A DNA stretch of 64,000 bases from Hyphomicrobiales bacterium (GTDB taxonomy: Bacteria; Pseudomonadota; Alphaproteobacteria; Rhizobiales; Rhizobiaceae): contig UBQX01000015.1 of NCBI GenBank assembly GCA_900467685.1, positions 16,656-80,655 of the forward strand, in the 5' to 3' direction. Below, one piece after another: positions 52,871 to 61,829 of the stretch (within the stretch, counting starts at the first letter, position 1; each line of letters begins with the position of its first letter). A program made the position numbers and the translations under genes. The notes beneath the pieces are model-generated. The model did not search any database, was not told the origin of the DNA, and saw nothing but the letters and a program-made list of their open reading frames with translations.

Positions 52871-53839
52871 TCACTCGTTGAGAACAAATGACATGGGCTT
52901 CGCTTCGGTTTTCAGGCCTTGAGCGCGCGTGGAGACATCCAGGGTCTTGGCTACGCCTGGCTCGTTCCATTTCCAGCCCGTTGCCTTGAAGTTCGGGGAT
53001 TCGAAGATCAGAGGAATGGAAGCCTTGGCTATGGTCGTGTGAAGCGCCTCATCCATACTGCCAACCGACTTATTCATCGCGGCGACGGCAGCCGGTATAT
53101 TGTCGCGGGCCTTCTCGAAGGCACAGGCGGCGGCTTTCTTGAAACGCTCCACGAGGCCCCTGTCTTTCTCAATCATCTTGTCGGACGTGAAGACAGAGTT
53201 GGAGTAGACACCGAGGTCGGCAGCGAAGGGAATGGTGGTGACGGATTTGCCGACCTTATGGGCAGCGGCGTCGATGATCATGGCCGAGGTGGAATAGGTC
53301 GTAATTGCGTCGACTTTGCCTTGGATCAAAAGGCCGGTCAGGGTCGAGAAGTCGACAGTCTCGACTTTGACCCTGGAGAAGTCAGCCCCGGCCTCCTCGA
53401 ATGCCACGGGCAGGATTTTCATGCCACTGTCACCCGGTGCGGCAGCAACCGTCTTGCCTGCAAGATCGGCAATCTTTGTGATGCCGCTTCCGCCCAGTGC
53501 GGCGATGGAAATGGGAGACGAGCTGTAGACCGGCATGATGGCCTTGACGGCGGCATTGGCGGTTAGTTTTCCGAGCATGATCGAAGAGAGATCGGCCATG
53601 CCGAAATCTCCCGCCCCGGCCGCGATCTTCGTGACTGTGTCCGAACCGCCGTATCCACGCTGAACTGTCAGGTTGATGTCTTGACCGGAAAAGCAGCCAT
53701 TCTCCATGCCGTAATACCAACTTGCGGATATCCCGCCCGGGGTCCAGTCGAGAATGAGTGTCACATTGTCAGTTGCGCCGGCTGATAGCGGAGCCATGAA
53801 CATTGCGGCACCCAAGGCAAGGGAAGGCAGTCTCTTCAT
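52871..53839 (-). CDS. NMT1/THI5-like ABC transporter substrate-binding protein
   Basis: A 322-residue periplasmic binding protein with signal peptide MKRLPSLALGAAMFMAPLSA and likely cleavage after AGA. The mature part begins NVTLILDWTPGGISASWYYG, a strong match to the NMT1/THI5-like (SsuA/ThiY) family that binds pyrimidines, sulfonates and related compounds. The ATG at 53839 is chosen so that the signal is N-terminal. It is 38 nt downstream of the adenine deaminase, and the matching ATPase and permease genes are divergent at 55973-57573. A purine or pyrimidine ligand is a fair inference. Confidence 0.9.
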   Translation of the reverse strand: MKRLPSLALGAAMFMAPLSAGATDNVTLILDWTPGGISASWYYGMENGCFSGQDINLTVQRGYGGSDTVTKIAAGAGDFGMADLSSIMLGKLTANAAVKAIMPVYSSSPISIAALGGSGITKIADLAGKTVAAAPGDSGMKILPVAFEEAGADFSRVKVETVDFSTLTGLLIQGKVDAITTYSTSAMIIDAAAHKVGKSVTTIPFAADLGVYSNSVFTSDKMIEKDRGLVERFKKAAACAFEKARDNIPAAVAAMNKSVGSMDEALHTTIAKASIPLIFESPNFKATGWKWNEPGVAKTLDVSTRAQGLKTEAKPMSFVLNE

Positions 53840-53877
53840 TTCGGGATCTCCAGTCGCAAGTTGTGGGAAAGGGCGGT

Positions 53878-55704
53878 TCAGGCGTCGTGAAGGCATCCGC
53901 CGTGGATGGTATCGCTGTCTCCGGCATTGATGACGGGAGCCAGGGAAACGAGATCCTTCGTCGCCATCATGCCGAAATCGGTGAAGCCGTAATTGGGGAT
54001 GTTGGGAAGGCTCAGGCCGTTCATCCGGAGCAGAACCTTTTTCATCTGCGGTGCGCCGAGCGTGTTAAAGATCAGGTCGATCATGGTATTCGTGCGTTCG
54101 GCGACAACTTCCAGCGGATCCTCGCTCATCAGGCCGGCAATCGGAAGCGGCATTTCGAAGATGATTTCGCCATCGAGCGCCAGAGCATAGCCGCCATTGT
54201 TCTCGATGACACGGTTCGCTGCCAGAGCCATGTCGTCGTGGTTGGCGCCGATGACCATCAGATTGTGGGCGTCGTGCGAGACCGTCGAGGCTATGCCTCC
54301 CCTTTGCAGGAAGAACTTGCTGACAAAGCCCTTGCCGACGCGCTGGGAGGCCTTGTGCCGGTCGACGACAACGATGGAGGAGACGCCCTGTGCCGGATCG
54401 GGCGTAACGACGCCGTCGACAACGTCGAGGATGAACTCCTCCTCGGTCTTGGGCGATGTCACGGCAAGCGCGCGGACCTGGGCCTTGCTCGCGTTGCCGG
54501 AAACCCTGATCTTGAGATCGTCGGCTTTTAGCGGCCCGCCGACATTCATCGTCTTCTTGGCCCATTCAGGATAGGCGTAGGTTTCGGAGCCACCGTCATA
54601 AGCGCCGTTGTCGTAGACGAACCTGCCGTCGATCATGGTGGCAGAGATCACGACCTTCTCGAAGTCATCAAGGACGACAAGGTCGGCATGTTTCCACGGT
54701 GTGACGCTGCCGTAATCGCGGTGGACGCGCATGCCTTCCGCCACGTTGATCGTCGCCATCTGATAGGCCGTCATCGGGTCCATGCCTTCCTCGATGGCGG
54801 CGCGGATGCGGGTGTTGATATGCCCTTCCACAATCAGTTCGTGGGCGTAGACGTCATCCGTGCAGAACTGCAGGTAACGCGTGTCGAGGCCCTTTTCCCG
54901 GATGACGGTGGCCAATTCCCTGAGTTCGTTGCGGTAAAGGCGGTGTGGGCGCAGGCAGAAGATGGTGCGAAGACCAAGGCGCTGGTTTTCGACGATCTCG
55001 TCGACAGACTTGGCGACATGGCTGTCTTCAGGGCCCGCCGCGATATAGGCATTGAGATCGGCACCCGTGAGATAAGGCGACTGGCCTGACACCGTCATGC
55101 CACGTCTGACCGCCATCGAGATCTTTTCGAGCTGTTCGTCATCCTTGCGGATCAGGAGCTGCGGATTGATGTCACCGGCCAGGCAGATCGTTTCCGGCCA
55201 GCTGAGAAGATCGCCGGTCTCCGTGACATTGACGCGCGCACCGGACGTTTCCAGCCATTCCGGCATGGCCGGAATGCGGGCCGGAACCCGCAGCTTCATT
55301 TTCATCGGTACGGTTTTCGCCTCGTCGAACATCAGCCGCATGCCGGGAATACCGAGAACATTGCCGATTTCATGCGGGTCGGCGCAGATCATCGTCACGC
55401 CCTGACTGACCGTGGCACGCGAATATTCACGCACCGTGAGCATGGAGGATTCGACATGGACGTGGGGGTCGATGAAGCCTGGTACCACGTAGCGACCTTC
55501 GAGGTCGCGGATCGGCGCATCCTTCCAGCCACTCTTGCCGGCGGGAGCGACTGCTGCAATGCGGCCGAGCTTGATCGCGATGTCCGACAGGATGATTTCG
55601 CGCGACATCGTGTGGAAGAGCATCGCGTTTGCCAATACCAGATCCGGCGCGACGTTCGCGTTGGCGACATCGATCAGGACTTTTCGAATTTCGACTTCAT
55701 TCAT
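53878..55704 (-). CDS. ade: adenine deaminase
   Basis: A 608-residue amidohydrolase of the adenine deaminase (Ade/YicP) family, which converts adenine to hypoxanthine plus ammonia. The metal-binding VVPGFIDPHVHVESSMLT puts the two His at residues 81 and 83; CADPHEIGNVLGIPG has His111/Glu112; a later SHDAHNLMVIGA supplies further ligands. The C-terminal domain is complete. Its position between a nucleobase-type importer's parts suggests that it processes the imported base. Some family members act on other purines, so specificity is open. Confidence 0.9.
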   Translation of the reverse strand: MNEVEIRKVLIDVANANVAPDLVLANAMLFHTMSREIILSDIAIKLGRIAAVAPAGKSGWKDAPIRDLEGRYVVPGFIDPHVHVESSMLTVREYSRATVSQGVTMICADPHEIGNVLGIPGMRLMFDEAKTVPMKMKLRVPARIPAMPEWLETSGARVNVTETGDLLSWPETICLAGDINPQLLIRKDDEQLEKISMAVRRGMTVSGQSPYLTGADLNAYIAAGPEDSHVAKSVDEIVENQRLGLRTIFCLRPHRLYRNELRELATVIREKGLDTRYLQFCTDDVYAHELIVEGHINTRIRAAIEEGMDPMTAYQMATINVAEGMRVHRDYGSVTPWKHADLVVLDDFEKVVISATMIDGRFVYDNGAYDGGSETYAYPEWAKKTMNVGGPLKADDLKIRVSGNASKAQVRALAVTSPKTEEEFILDVVDGVVTPDPAQGVSSIVVVDRHKASQRVGKGFVSKFFLQRGGIASTVSHDAHNLMVIGANHDDMALAANRVIENNGGYALALDGEIIFEMPLPIAGLMSEDPLEVVAERTNTMIDLIFNTLGAPQMKKVLLRMNGLSLPNIPNYGFTDFGMMATKDLVSLAPVINAGDSDTIHGGCLHDA

Positions 55705-55972
55705 GGGGAAACCTTGGCGCTTTGGGACTGATTATCGATGCGGACTGCGCACCCTTGACCAGGAGATTGCAGCAGGCCCGTCGACGATGACAAGCGCAAA
55801 AAGCTGCGTCGAGCGTTGCGTATTTTAGTGCATTAAACGGGAAATTTCGGCTTGATTGCCGCCCTTCGTGCCCATAACGTCATGAATACCAAGTGATTAA
55901 GTTCTGACATCTAAGACGCAGAAGGTGATGGTTCTTTCGTCTGCGTGCTGAAAAATGCAACAAGGTGACAAT
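55705..55972. other. divergent control region of the adenine deaminase/importer genes
   Basis: A 268-bp gap between divergent units. It has an inverted repeat ACGCAGA (55916-55922) / TCTGCGT (55940-55946) just upstream of the ATPase gene, which may be an operator or weak hairpin. No riboswitch core was recognised. Confidence 0.4.
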
Positions 55973-56812
55973 ATGCTGATCAGTGATCGGAAGGCGGCGG
56001 ACCGTGCACAGGCCACCTATCCGGACGGCACGCGCGAAGCGGTGCGGTTCGATTTCGTGAGCATCATTTTTCAGGCGCGCGATGGTCGTGAGGTGCTGGC
56101 AGTCGATAATGTCGACCTTCGCATCATGCAGAAGGAATTCGTTGCGCTTGTCGGCCCATCGGGTTGCGGCAAATCGACTCTGCTACGTTCGGTCGCCGGC
56201 CTCGTGAACCCCAGCAAGGGGGACGTCCGGGTCAACGCGAATGACGGCCTCACGGGCTTCGCCCGGGTCGCAGTGGTCTTTCAGGCGGCGACCCTCCTGC
56301 CATGGAAAACCGTGCTGGGCAATCTTCTCTACCCGGTGAAGTTTGGCACAAGGAAACCGGGCGTTGACTATATGGAGCGGGCACGCGAGCTTTTGGCGAT
56401 GGTGGGCCTCGAGCGGTTTGCCGACGCCTATCCGTCTGAGCTATCGGGAGGCATGCAGCAGCGGGTTGCCATCTGCCGTGCGCTGATCCTCGACCCGGAC
56501 ATCCTGCTGATGGACGAGCCGTTCAGTGCGCTCGACGCTCTCACTCGAGAGGAATTGCAGTTCGAGTTGCGGCGCATTCACCAAACGACGGGCAAGACGA
56601 TCCTCTTCGTGACACATTCGATGTCCGAATCTGTGTTGCTTGCGGACCGCATTGTCGTCATGGCCGCACATCCGGGACGGATCAAGGACGATTTCAGGGT
56701 TGACCTGCCCGCGCAGAGGGACGCTTCGACGCTCGATCTTCCTGAATTCGCAACACATGTGAAACGCGTGCGTGATGGCATTTATGGCGAAACCCGGGGA
56801 GTGAAACGATGA
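55973..56812 (+). CDS. ABC transporter ATPase (SsuB/TauB/ThiZ-like)
   Basis: A 279-residue ATPase of the nitrate/sulfonate/pyrimidine importer class. Walker A is VGPSGCGKSTLLRS near residues 58-70, the signature is ELSGGMQQRVAICRAL, Walker B is ILLMDEPFSALDALT, and the H-loop is FVTHSMSES. ATG 55973 follows AAGGTGAC; an earlier ATG at 55955 is possible. Its end overlaps the permease ATG by 4 nt. The partner binding protein is encoded divergently at 52871. Confidence 0.93.
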   Translation: MLISDRKAADRAQATYPDGTREAVRFDFVSIIFQARDGREVLAVDNVDLRIMQKEFVALVGPSGCGKSTLLRSVAGLVNPSKGDVRVNANDGLTGFARVAVVFQAATLLPWKTVLGNLLYPVKFGTRKPGVDYMERARELLAMVGLERFADAYPSELSGGMQQRVAICRALILDPDILLMDEPFSALDALTREELQFELRRIHQTTGKTILFVTHSMSESVLLADRIVVMAAHPGRIKDDFRVDLPAQRDASTLDLPEFATHVKRVRDGIYGETRGVKR

Positions 56813-57573
56813 ATTCCAGTCTTCGCCCGGTCCTTCTTCCGATCCTGACCTTTGTTTTCCTGATCCTTGCCTGGCAGATGATCACAGTCGGCTTCCAGGT
56901 CCCTGAGTTCCTGCTGCCGCGCCCGACCTCGATTATTGCAGCGGCCCTTCGTCTGGGTTGGCCGCTCCTGACGGTCCATGCCGCAGCAACGCTTGAGACG
57001 ATCCTTCTTGGCTTCATCATTTCGGCCCTCGTCGCCGTGCCGCTCGGAGTTATGCTGGCGGCCAACAAGCTCGCCTCCGAAGCCTTATATCCCTTGCTGA
57101 TCTTCACGCATGCGATCCCCGTGATCGCAATCGCGCCTATCGTGGTTGTCAGTGTTGGAACTGGACTGAATGCGCGTTTGATTGTCGTCACGCTGATCAG
57201 CTTCTTCCCGATCATGGTCTCGACCGCGACGGGTATTCTCAACGCGCCGGGCGATATGCTTGACCTCGGCCGCACCGTCGGGGCTTCCAAGTGGCAGCGG
57301 ATTGCGACAATCGCCTTTCCTCATGCCATCCCCTTCATCTTTAACGGCTTCCGCATCGGCATCGTAGGGTCGGTCATCGGGGCCGTGGTCGGCGAATTCG
57401 TCAGTGCGAATTCGGGTCTCGGCTATCTCGTCGTCCGCTCTACGAGCGATTTCGATGTTCCGGCTGCCATGGTCTGCGTGATCATTCTGGCGATCATCAG
57501 CGTCACGCTGTACCAACTGACGACCATCGTGCAGGCGCTTATCTCGCCTTGGGCTCCCCATGGCCGGGAATGA
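56809..57573 (+). CDS. ABC transporter permease (SsuC/TauC-like)
   Basis: A 254-residue BPD_transp_1 permease with about six hydrophobic segments. The start SSLRPVLLPILTFVFLILAW is followed by PEFLLPRPTSIIAAALRLGW, typical of this class, and the cytoplasmic coupling loop is LGRTVGASKWQRIATIAFPHA. It overlaps the ATPase gene (ATGA). Together with the ATPase and the NMT1-like protein it forms a complete importer. Confidence 0.93.
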   Translation: MNSSLRPVLLPILTFVFLILAWQMITVGFQVPEFLLPRPTSIIAAALRLGWPLLTVHAAATLETILLGFIISALVAVPLGVMLAANKLASEALYPLLIFTHAIPVIAIAPIVVVSVGTGLNARLIVVTLISFFPIMVSTATGILNAPGDMLDLGRTVGASKWQRIATIAFPHAIPFIFNGFRIGIVGSVIGAVVGEFVSANSGLGYLVVRSTSDFDVPAAMVCVIILAIISVTLYQLTTIVQALISPWAPHGRE

Positions 57574-57947
57574 GGCGAACGGCTCATGGTCCCGTCGGGC
57601 TGAGTAGACGCAGAAGGATCAGCTCGATGATCCTCCCGACCAAGGGCACACATTGAAACTCCGGCACACTCTCATCGAGATTCGAGTTGTTGGTTGTGGG
57701 ATTGGACGCGCTAGCCCAGGTGTGTCTTTGGTCGGCGTGACAGTTTATCGGTTCTGTAACCACAACCGATGCCATAGGCCTGGAAGACCTCCGCAGGGGC
57801 TCCGCACGCACGGGGCAGCATTGGCAACAGCGGTAAATGTTCGAGGGAACGCCTCGGACGAGAAGAGGCATCCGCGTTTTGAACTGGGTCTTGCGGACTT
57901 GCCGGACTCCTGATTCCTCGCAATAAAGAAATCGGCCCGGCACAAAT
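57574..57947. other. intergenic stretch, probable decayed sequence
   Basis: About 370 bp between the permease and the dadA remnant. No gene with family features was seen. Short open frames on both strands look random. Because the neighbouring dadA gene is heavily eroded, this piece may also be decayed, but its origin is not recognisable. Confidence 0.4.
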
Positions 57948-58269
57948 CTAGCCGTAGCGTGCAATTGAAAGATCAGTGGCGTCGATTTCGGGCTTCCCGC
58001 GGGAAACCAGGTCGGCAATCGCGGGCGGAGCCTGAACTCATCGTCCAGCCAAGCGTGCCGTGACCGGTGTTGAGGTAGAGGCCGGCAATCTTTGTCGGGC
58101 CGATGACGTGCGTGCCCGTAGACGCGGATACGGTCGCCGAGCCGCGTGATGGCGATCTTCAGCACAGGCCCAGGCTAGCGATCAATGACCGTCACCTCGT
58201 GACCCCACGGGCAAGCTGGTAGGCCGATGTGACACCGATGATGTCGGCGCCGAGCACGATGACTTTCAT
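57948..58269 (-). pseudogene. dadA: dadA (D-amino acid dehydrogenase) pseudogene with internal deletion
   Basis: The minus strand starts MKVIVLGADIIGVTSAYQLA, a DadA N-terminus in which the third Gly of the FAD motif is already Asp. A frameshift follows (HEVTVIDR continues in another frame, then a stop), and then the C-terminal part appears: [28 protein letters not shown], and [15 protein letters not shown] to ARYG with a stop. Only about 320 of an expected ~1250 bp remain, with at least two more frameshifts. The ATG overlaps the alanine racemase stop by 4 nt, as in an intact alr-dadA operon. Confidence 0.88.
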
Positions 58270-59420
58270 GATGCCCTTGAGGGAAAGCGATGGTGTGAGA
58301 AGTAGCTTCGCTGGTAGCGGTTTCCGAGCCCGGTCAGGATTTCGTAGGAAATGGTGCCGGCGTCGCGGGCCACGTCCTCCAGCGTCTGGTGCGGGCCGAG
58401 CAGTTCGACAAGGCTGCCGAGCCTCAGGCGACCCTCGGGCAAGGCGGAGATGTCGATGGTGATGCTGTCCATCGAGACGCGCCCGATGATCGGCAGGCGA
58501 ATGCCATCGCAATAGAACGCGCCCCGGTCCGAAAGACTGCGCGGCAGCCCGTCGGCATAGCCGGCGGCAATGGTGGCAAGACGCATCTCGCCCGTGGCCA
58601 AATGGGTTCCGCTATAGCCGACGCGCGCGCCCGCCTGCACCGTGCGGGTCTGCACGACCGGTATGTCGAGGCTGACGACGGGTTCCATCGGATTTGCCCG
58701 GCCGGGAGCCGGTGCGCCGCCGTAAAGGGCTATTCCGGGGCGGGCGAGCACGCCGTGATAGGGCCTGCCGAGAAAGATGCCGCCGGAATTGGCGAAGCAC
58801 ACATCGAACTGCGGGAAGGCGCCGGCGACCGCCTGCATCTCTGCAAGCTGGCCGGCATTCTGCGCGCTTTCCGCATCGTCGGCGCTGGCAAGATGGCTCA
58901 TCACGAACAGCACGCTAATACCGGCTTCGACTTTCACCAGACCGGCGAGTGTCTCGCGCTCCTCCGGCGGCAAACCAAGGCGTGACATGCCGGTGTCGAA
59001 CTGGAGGACGGCGGGCAGGGGGCGGCCGACAGCCTTCGCAGCGCCTGCCCATTGATGCCACTGCTCGAGGGAGTTGATGACAGGCACGATTCCGTGGTGT
59101 GCACAGGCACTTTCGTTGCCGGGCAGCAGGCCGTTCAGCACGAAGATCTGCGCATCATCGGCCAGCAAGTGGCGCAACCGAAGCGCCTCGATGAACTGGG
59201 CGACGAAGAAGTGTCGGCAGCCTTCCGCATAGAGCCGCGGCGCCACCCGGTCCGCGCCGAGACCATAGGCATCGGCCTTGACGACGGCCGCAGCCCGCGC
59301 CGGGGCAACCTCCGCCGCCAGCCGTGTATAATTGCGGGCAAGCGCGGCCAGATCGATTGTGAGATAGCCGGACGCGCCGCCGATCTCCTCGCTGATGTTT
59401 CGTACGATTGCGCCGTGCAC
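58266..59420 (-). CDS. alr: alanine racemase (catabolic, DadX-type context)
   Basis: A 384-residue PLP enzyme that interconverts L- and D-alanine. The PLP Lys is in AAVVKADAYGLG near residue 48, and the second-subunit Tyr region is AGARVGYSGTHLA. I chose GTG at 59420, which follows AGAGGGA; a TTG at 59447 is the other option. In relatives it supplies D-alanine to DadA for oxidation; here dadA is decayed, so the enzyme may now serve cell-wall D-alanine supply or be in the course of loss. It is divergent to an Lrp-family gene. Confidence 0.92.
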   Translation of the reverse strand: MHGAIVRNISEEIGGASGYLTIDLAALARNYTRLAAEVAPARAAAVVKADAYGLGADRVAPRLYAEGCRHFFVAQFIEALRLRHLLADDAQIFVLNGLLPGNESACAHHGIVPVINSLEQWHQWAGAAKAVGRPLPAVLQFDTGMSRLGLPPEERETLAGLVKVEAGISVLFVMSHLASADDAESAQNAGQLAEMQAVAGAFPQFDVCFANSGGIFLGRPYHGVLARPGIALYGGAPAPGRANPMEPVVSLDIPVVQTRTVQAGARVGYSGTHLATGEMRLATIAAGYADGLPRSLSDRGAFYCDGIRLPIIGRVSMDSITIDISALPEGRLRLGSLVELLGPHQTLEDVARDAGTISYEILTGLGNRYQRSYFSHHRFPSRAS

Positions 59421-59548
59421 GCCATTTCCCTCTTTGCTTTTCCTCAAGCCTAGTGAAACGATCGTGAAATGTCCGGTCTATCTGTGCTTGATTATTGCAC
59501 AGTTGCATGATTGTTGGATGAAAATTTGAGATTTTGGAACAATCTGCC

Positions 59549-60013
59549 ATGGCCGCTCTTGATACCGTCGACCGTAACATCCTGCGACTTCTCCGGCTGG
59601 ATGCGCGCATGAGCAACGCCGCGCTCGCCACGGAGGTCGGCCTTTCGCCCTCTGCCTGCCTGCGGCGTATCCGGCTGATGGAAAAGGCCGGCATCATCAG
59701 GGGCTATACCGCGCTCGTCGATACCGGAAACGCCGAGGCGACGATCGCCGTCATCATCAACATCACGCTGGAGCGCCAGACGGAGGACCATCTGGATCGT
59801 TTCGAGGCTGCGGTGCGCCGGCATCCTGAAATCCGCGAGTGTTTCCTGATGACGGGCGGCTCGGACTATCTGCTGCGCGTCGAGGTGACGAATGCCGGCG
59901 ACTTCGAGCGCATTCACAAGGAAATCCTCTCCACATTACCCGGCGTGCAGCGCATCCATTCCAGCTTCTCGATCCGCAATGTGCTCGCCACCCGCGCCAA
60001 GCTGCGCAGGTAA
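59549..60013 (+). CDS. Lrp/AsnC-family regulator (DadR/BkdR-like)
   Basis: A 154-residue Lrp-family protein. DTVDRNILRLLRLDARMSN and LATEVGLSPSACLRRIRLME form the helix-turn-helix; the C-terminal RAM domain includes ECFLMTGGSDYLLRVEV. It starts at ATG 59549; TTG 59534 is possible. It is divergent to the alanine racemase gene, the standard position of the alanine-responsive activator of dad genes, and is probably still a functional regulator of alr. Confidence 0.92.
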   Translation: MAALDTVDRNILRLLRLDARMSNAALATEVGLSPSACLRRIRLMEKAGIIRGYTALVDTGNAEATIAVIINITLERQTEDHLDRFEAAVRRHPEIRECFLMTGGSDYLLRVEVTNAGDFERIHKEILSTLPGVQRIHSSFSIRNVLATRAKLRR

Positions 60014-60155
60014 CAACAGTGGGCCAGCCCGGCCTATCCCTGCGCAGCCTGGCTCAAACCCAGAGCTGTTGCTCTTGTCCTCGTCGACAATCTGAACGAC
60101 CCGGCGCGACGCGTAAGCTTAGCTTTCGGCAACGGACCCGATCTCAAGTCGCATC

Positions 60156-60183
60156 TTGACATGAATGTTTCCACCGGTAACAT
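60156..60183 (+). promoter_or_regulatory. candidate sigma70 promoter
   Basis: A perfect TTGACA (60156-60161), a 16-bp spacer and TAACAT (60178-60183), 53 nt before the DUF3237 start. The spacer begins TGAATGTTT, reminiscent of the core of the shared operator in the 2-8 kb region, but the arms are not conserved. Confidence 0.55.
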
Positions 60184-60236
60184 TATCGCCAGTGGACACA
60201 CTAACGGAGATCCACACCAATCAAAAAGGGAACAAG

Positions 60237-60713
60237 ATGACGTACAGGATTCCGCCCGGAGATGCTCCCGGCATGACGTTCCGCGGAGAGATCGTCGCGC
60301 GGATCGGACAACGCGCGACGATCGAAGCACATGGTGGCCTCTCGCGGGATTTTACGCCGGTTCTGAGCGGAAATTTCACAGGTCCAGGCATATCCGCCCG
60401 CCTGCTCGAAGGGGGAGGAGACTGGTCGACAGCGGTGGATGGGCTGTTCCGCCTTGATGCGCGATATCTGATGCAAGCCGACAACGGCGACATCATCGAA
60501 ATTCAGAACCGGGGCGTCGGCCATAGCAGCGCAGATGTCTTCGAAGAAGTCAGCAAGACAGGACGCGCCAGTCTGGACGGAGTGTATTTCCGGACCACAG
60601 CCCTTTTCTTCACGTCGTCGGAAAAATACGCCTGGCTTGGAGAAAAAGTATTTGTCGGCATCGGCAGAGAATTCGGCGCTGAACTTACTCTTCATATTTA
60701 CGAGGTGCATTGA
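60237..60713 (+). CDS. DUF3237 family protein
   Basis: A 158-residue protein of the DUF3237 (UPF0311) family, a small beta-barrel fold of unknown function. Visible family features are the GDWSTAVDGLFRLDARYLMQ segment and the C-terminal YFRTTALFFTSSEKYAWL. ATG 60237 follows AGGGAACAAG. The next gene starts on the base after its stop, so it is cotranslated with an esterase. These proteins often sit in catabolic clusters, but no reaction can be given. Confidence 0.85.
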   Translation: MTYRIPPGDAPGMTFRGEIVARIGQRATIEAHGGLSRDFTPVLSGNFTGPGISARLLEGGGDWSTAVDGLFRLDARYLMQADNGDIIEIQNRGVGHSSADVFEEVSKTGRASLDGVYFRTTALFFTSSEKYAWLGEKVFVGIGREFGAELTLHIYEVH

Positions 60714-61655
60714 ATGTCTTCACGGCCCGCAATAGATCCCGAAATCCTGTCTTCCGTTGAACGTTTCGATCGAGAAATGGAGGCGCCGGACCTGGATCTC
60801 GCTCAACGGCGAAAACTCTATTCATCGATCATGGCTGAACAGCAACCGACCGGCGAGCCGGTCGAAATGCGCGATCTGGTGATCCCCACCCGCCATGGCG
60901 ATATGGCCGCAAGGCTTTACATGCCCAACCACGAAACCCCGCCACCTTTGCTCGTTTACATGCACGGCGGCGGCTTTGTTGTCGGCGATCTCGATACCCT
61001 GAACGTGCCGCTGACACATGTGGCGCGTGAATCCGGCTGTGCGATCCTGTCGCTTGATTACAAGCTCGCGCCTGAATTTCTGTACCCGGTCGCCTACGAG
61101 CAATGCGAAGATGCCCTCGATTGGGCAATCGGGAATACGAAGCATCTTGGCGTAATCGACCGCTTCGGGATCGGTGGCGACAGTGCCGGCGGCAATCTGA
61201 CCGCACTCCTCGCTCTTCGCTGCGGTCAAGCCATGGGGGAGAAGCTGGTTTGGCAGTTGCTCATCAATCCTGTGCTCGATTTTCCTGGCGTTGAACTTCG
61301 CGAGAACCTGTCTCATCAGCAGTTCGGGTCCGGTCCCATTCTGTCTTCGGAGGTGATGGCGGGTTTTAACAAGGCCTATTTCCCCGACCGCGAGGCGATG
61401 TTGGCAGCGAGCCCGCTGCATGCCGATATGCCGGCCACGCTGCCGCCTGCCTATATCGCGGCGGCGGAATGCGACCCGTTGCGGGATGATTCAATCCACT
61501 ATGCGGAAAAACTGCTTGCCCACGGGGTCGAGGCGCGACTCAAGGTGTTTCCGGGGATGTGTCACAACTTCATGACGCTGTCTCACAAGAGCAAAACCGC
61601 GCGCCAGTCGCTGGACGATGTTGCAGCAGAGGCGCGCAGGTCGCTCCGCGCCTGA
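60714..61655 (+). CDS. alpha/beta hydrolase, HSL-family esterase
   Basis: A 313-residue hormone-sensitive-lipase-type esterase. The oxyanion motif YMHGGGFVVGD lies near residues 82-92, the nucleophile motif GIGGDSAGGNLTALL near 155, with Asp in AAECDPLRDD and His in GMCHNFMTLS completing the triad. It hydrolyses short-chain esters or lactones. It is directly joined to the DUF3237 gene, and the pair has its own promoter. The substrate is unknown. It is not closely similar to the esterase half of the fusion at 27029, sharing only the family motifs. Confidence 0.92.
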   Translation: MSSRPAIDPEILSSVERFDREMEAPDLDLAQRRKLYSSIMAEQQPTGEPVEMRDLVIPTRHGDMAARLYMPNHETPPPLLVYMHGGGFVVGDLDTLNVPLTHVARESGCAILSLDYKLAPEFLYPVAYEQCEDALDWAIGNTKHLGVIDRFGIGGDSAGGNLTALLALRCGQAMGEKLVWQLLINPVLDFPGVELRENLSHQQFGSGPILSSEVMAGFNKAYFPDREAMLAASPLHADMPATLPPAYIAAAECDPLRDDSIHYAEKLLAHGVEARLKVFPGMCHNFMTLSHKSKTARQSLDDVAAEARRSLRA

Positions 61656-61668
61656 GTTTAGAAGTCAA

Positions 61669-61695
61669 GGGCGGAGGGTGACGTTCCCTCCGCCC
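61669..61695. terminator. stem-loop after the esterase gene
   Basis: A perfect 10-bp stem GGGCGGAGGG/CCCTCCGCCC with a TGACGTT loop, 13 nt after the esterase stop. The T run is weak (CGTTC). A likely terminator for the DUF3237-esterase unit. Confidence 0.68.
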
Positions 61696-61829
61696 CGTTC
61701 GATTCACAGAGCGCCCGCGTGTCATGGAAACACTGAAACAGTGTATCTCTCTGTTTTGACGCAATTCCAGTCGCCAGACCGGTTTTGACCTTTTATGGAA
61801 TAGCTAAAGCAGTTCCATCATTGCCAAAT

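Noticed and set aside
55705..55972. Possible purine riboswitch upstream of adenine deaminase
   Set aside because: The conserved three-way junction and loop sequences of purine riboswitches were not recognised; only a short inverted repeat is present.
60156..60183. Fifth copy of the region 1 operator
   Set aside because: Only the TGAATGTT core resembles it; the TTACG/CGTAA arms are missing, so it is listed only as a promoter.
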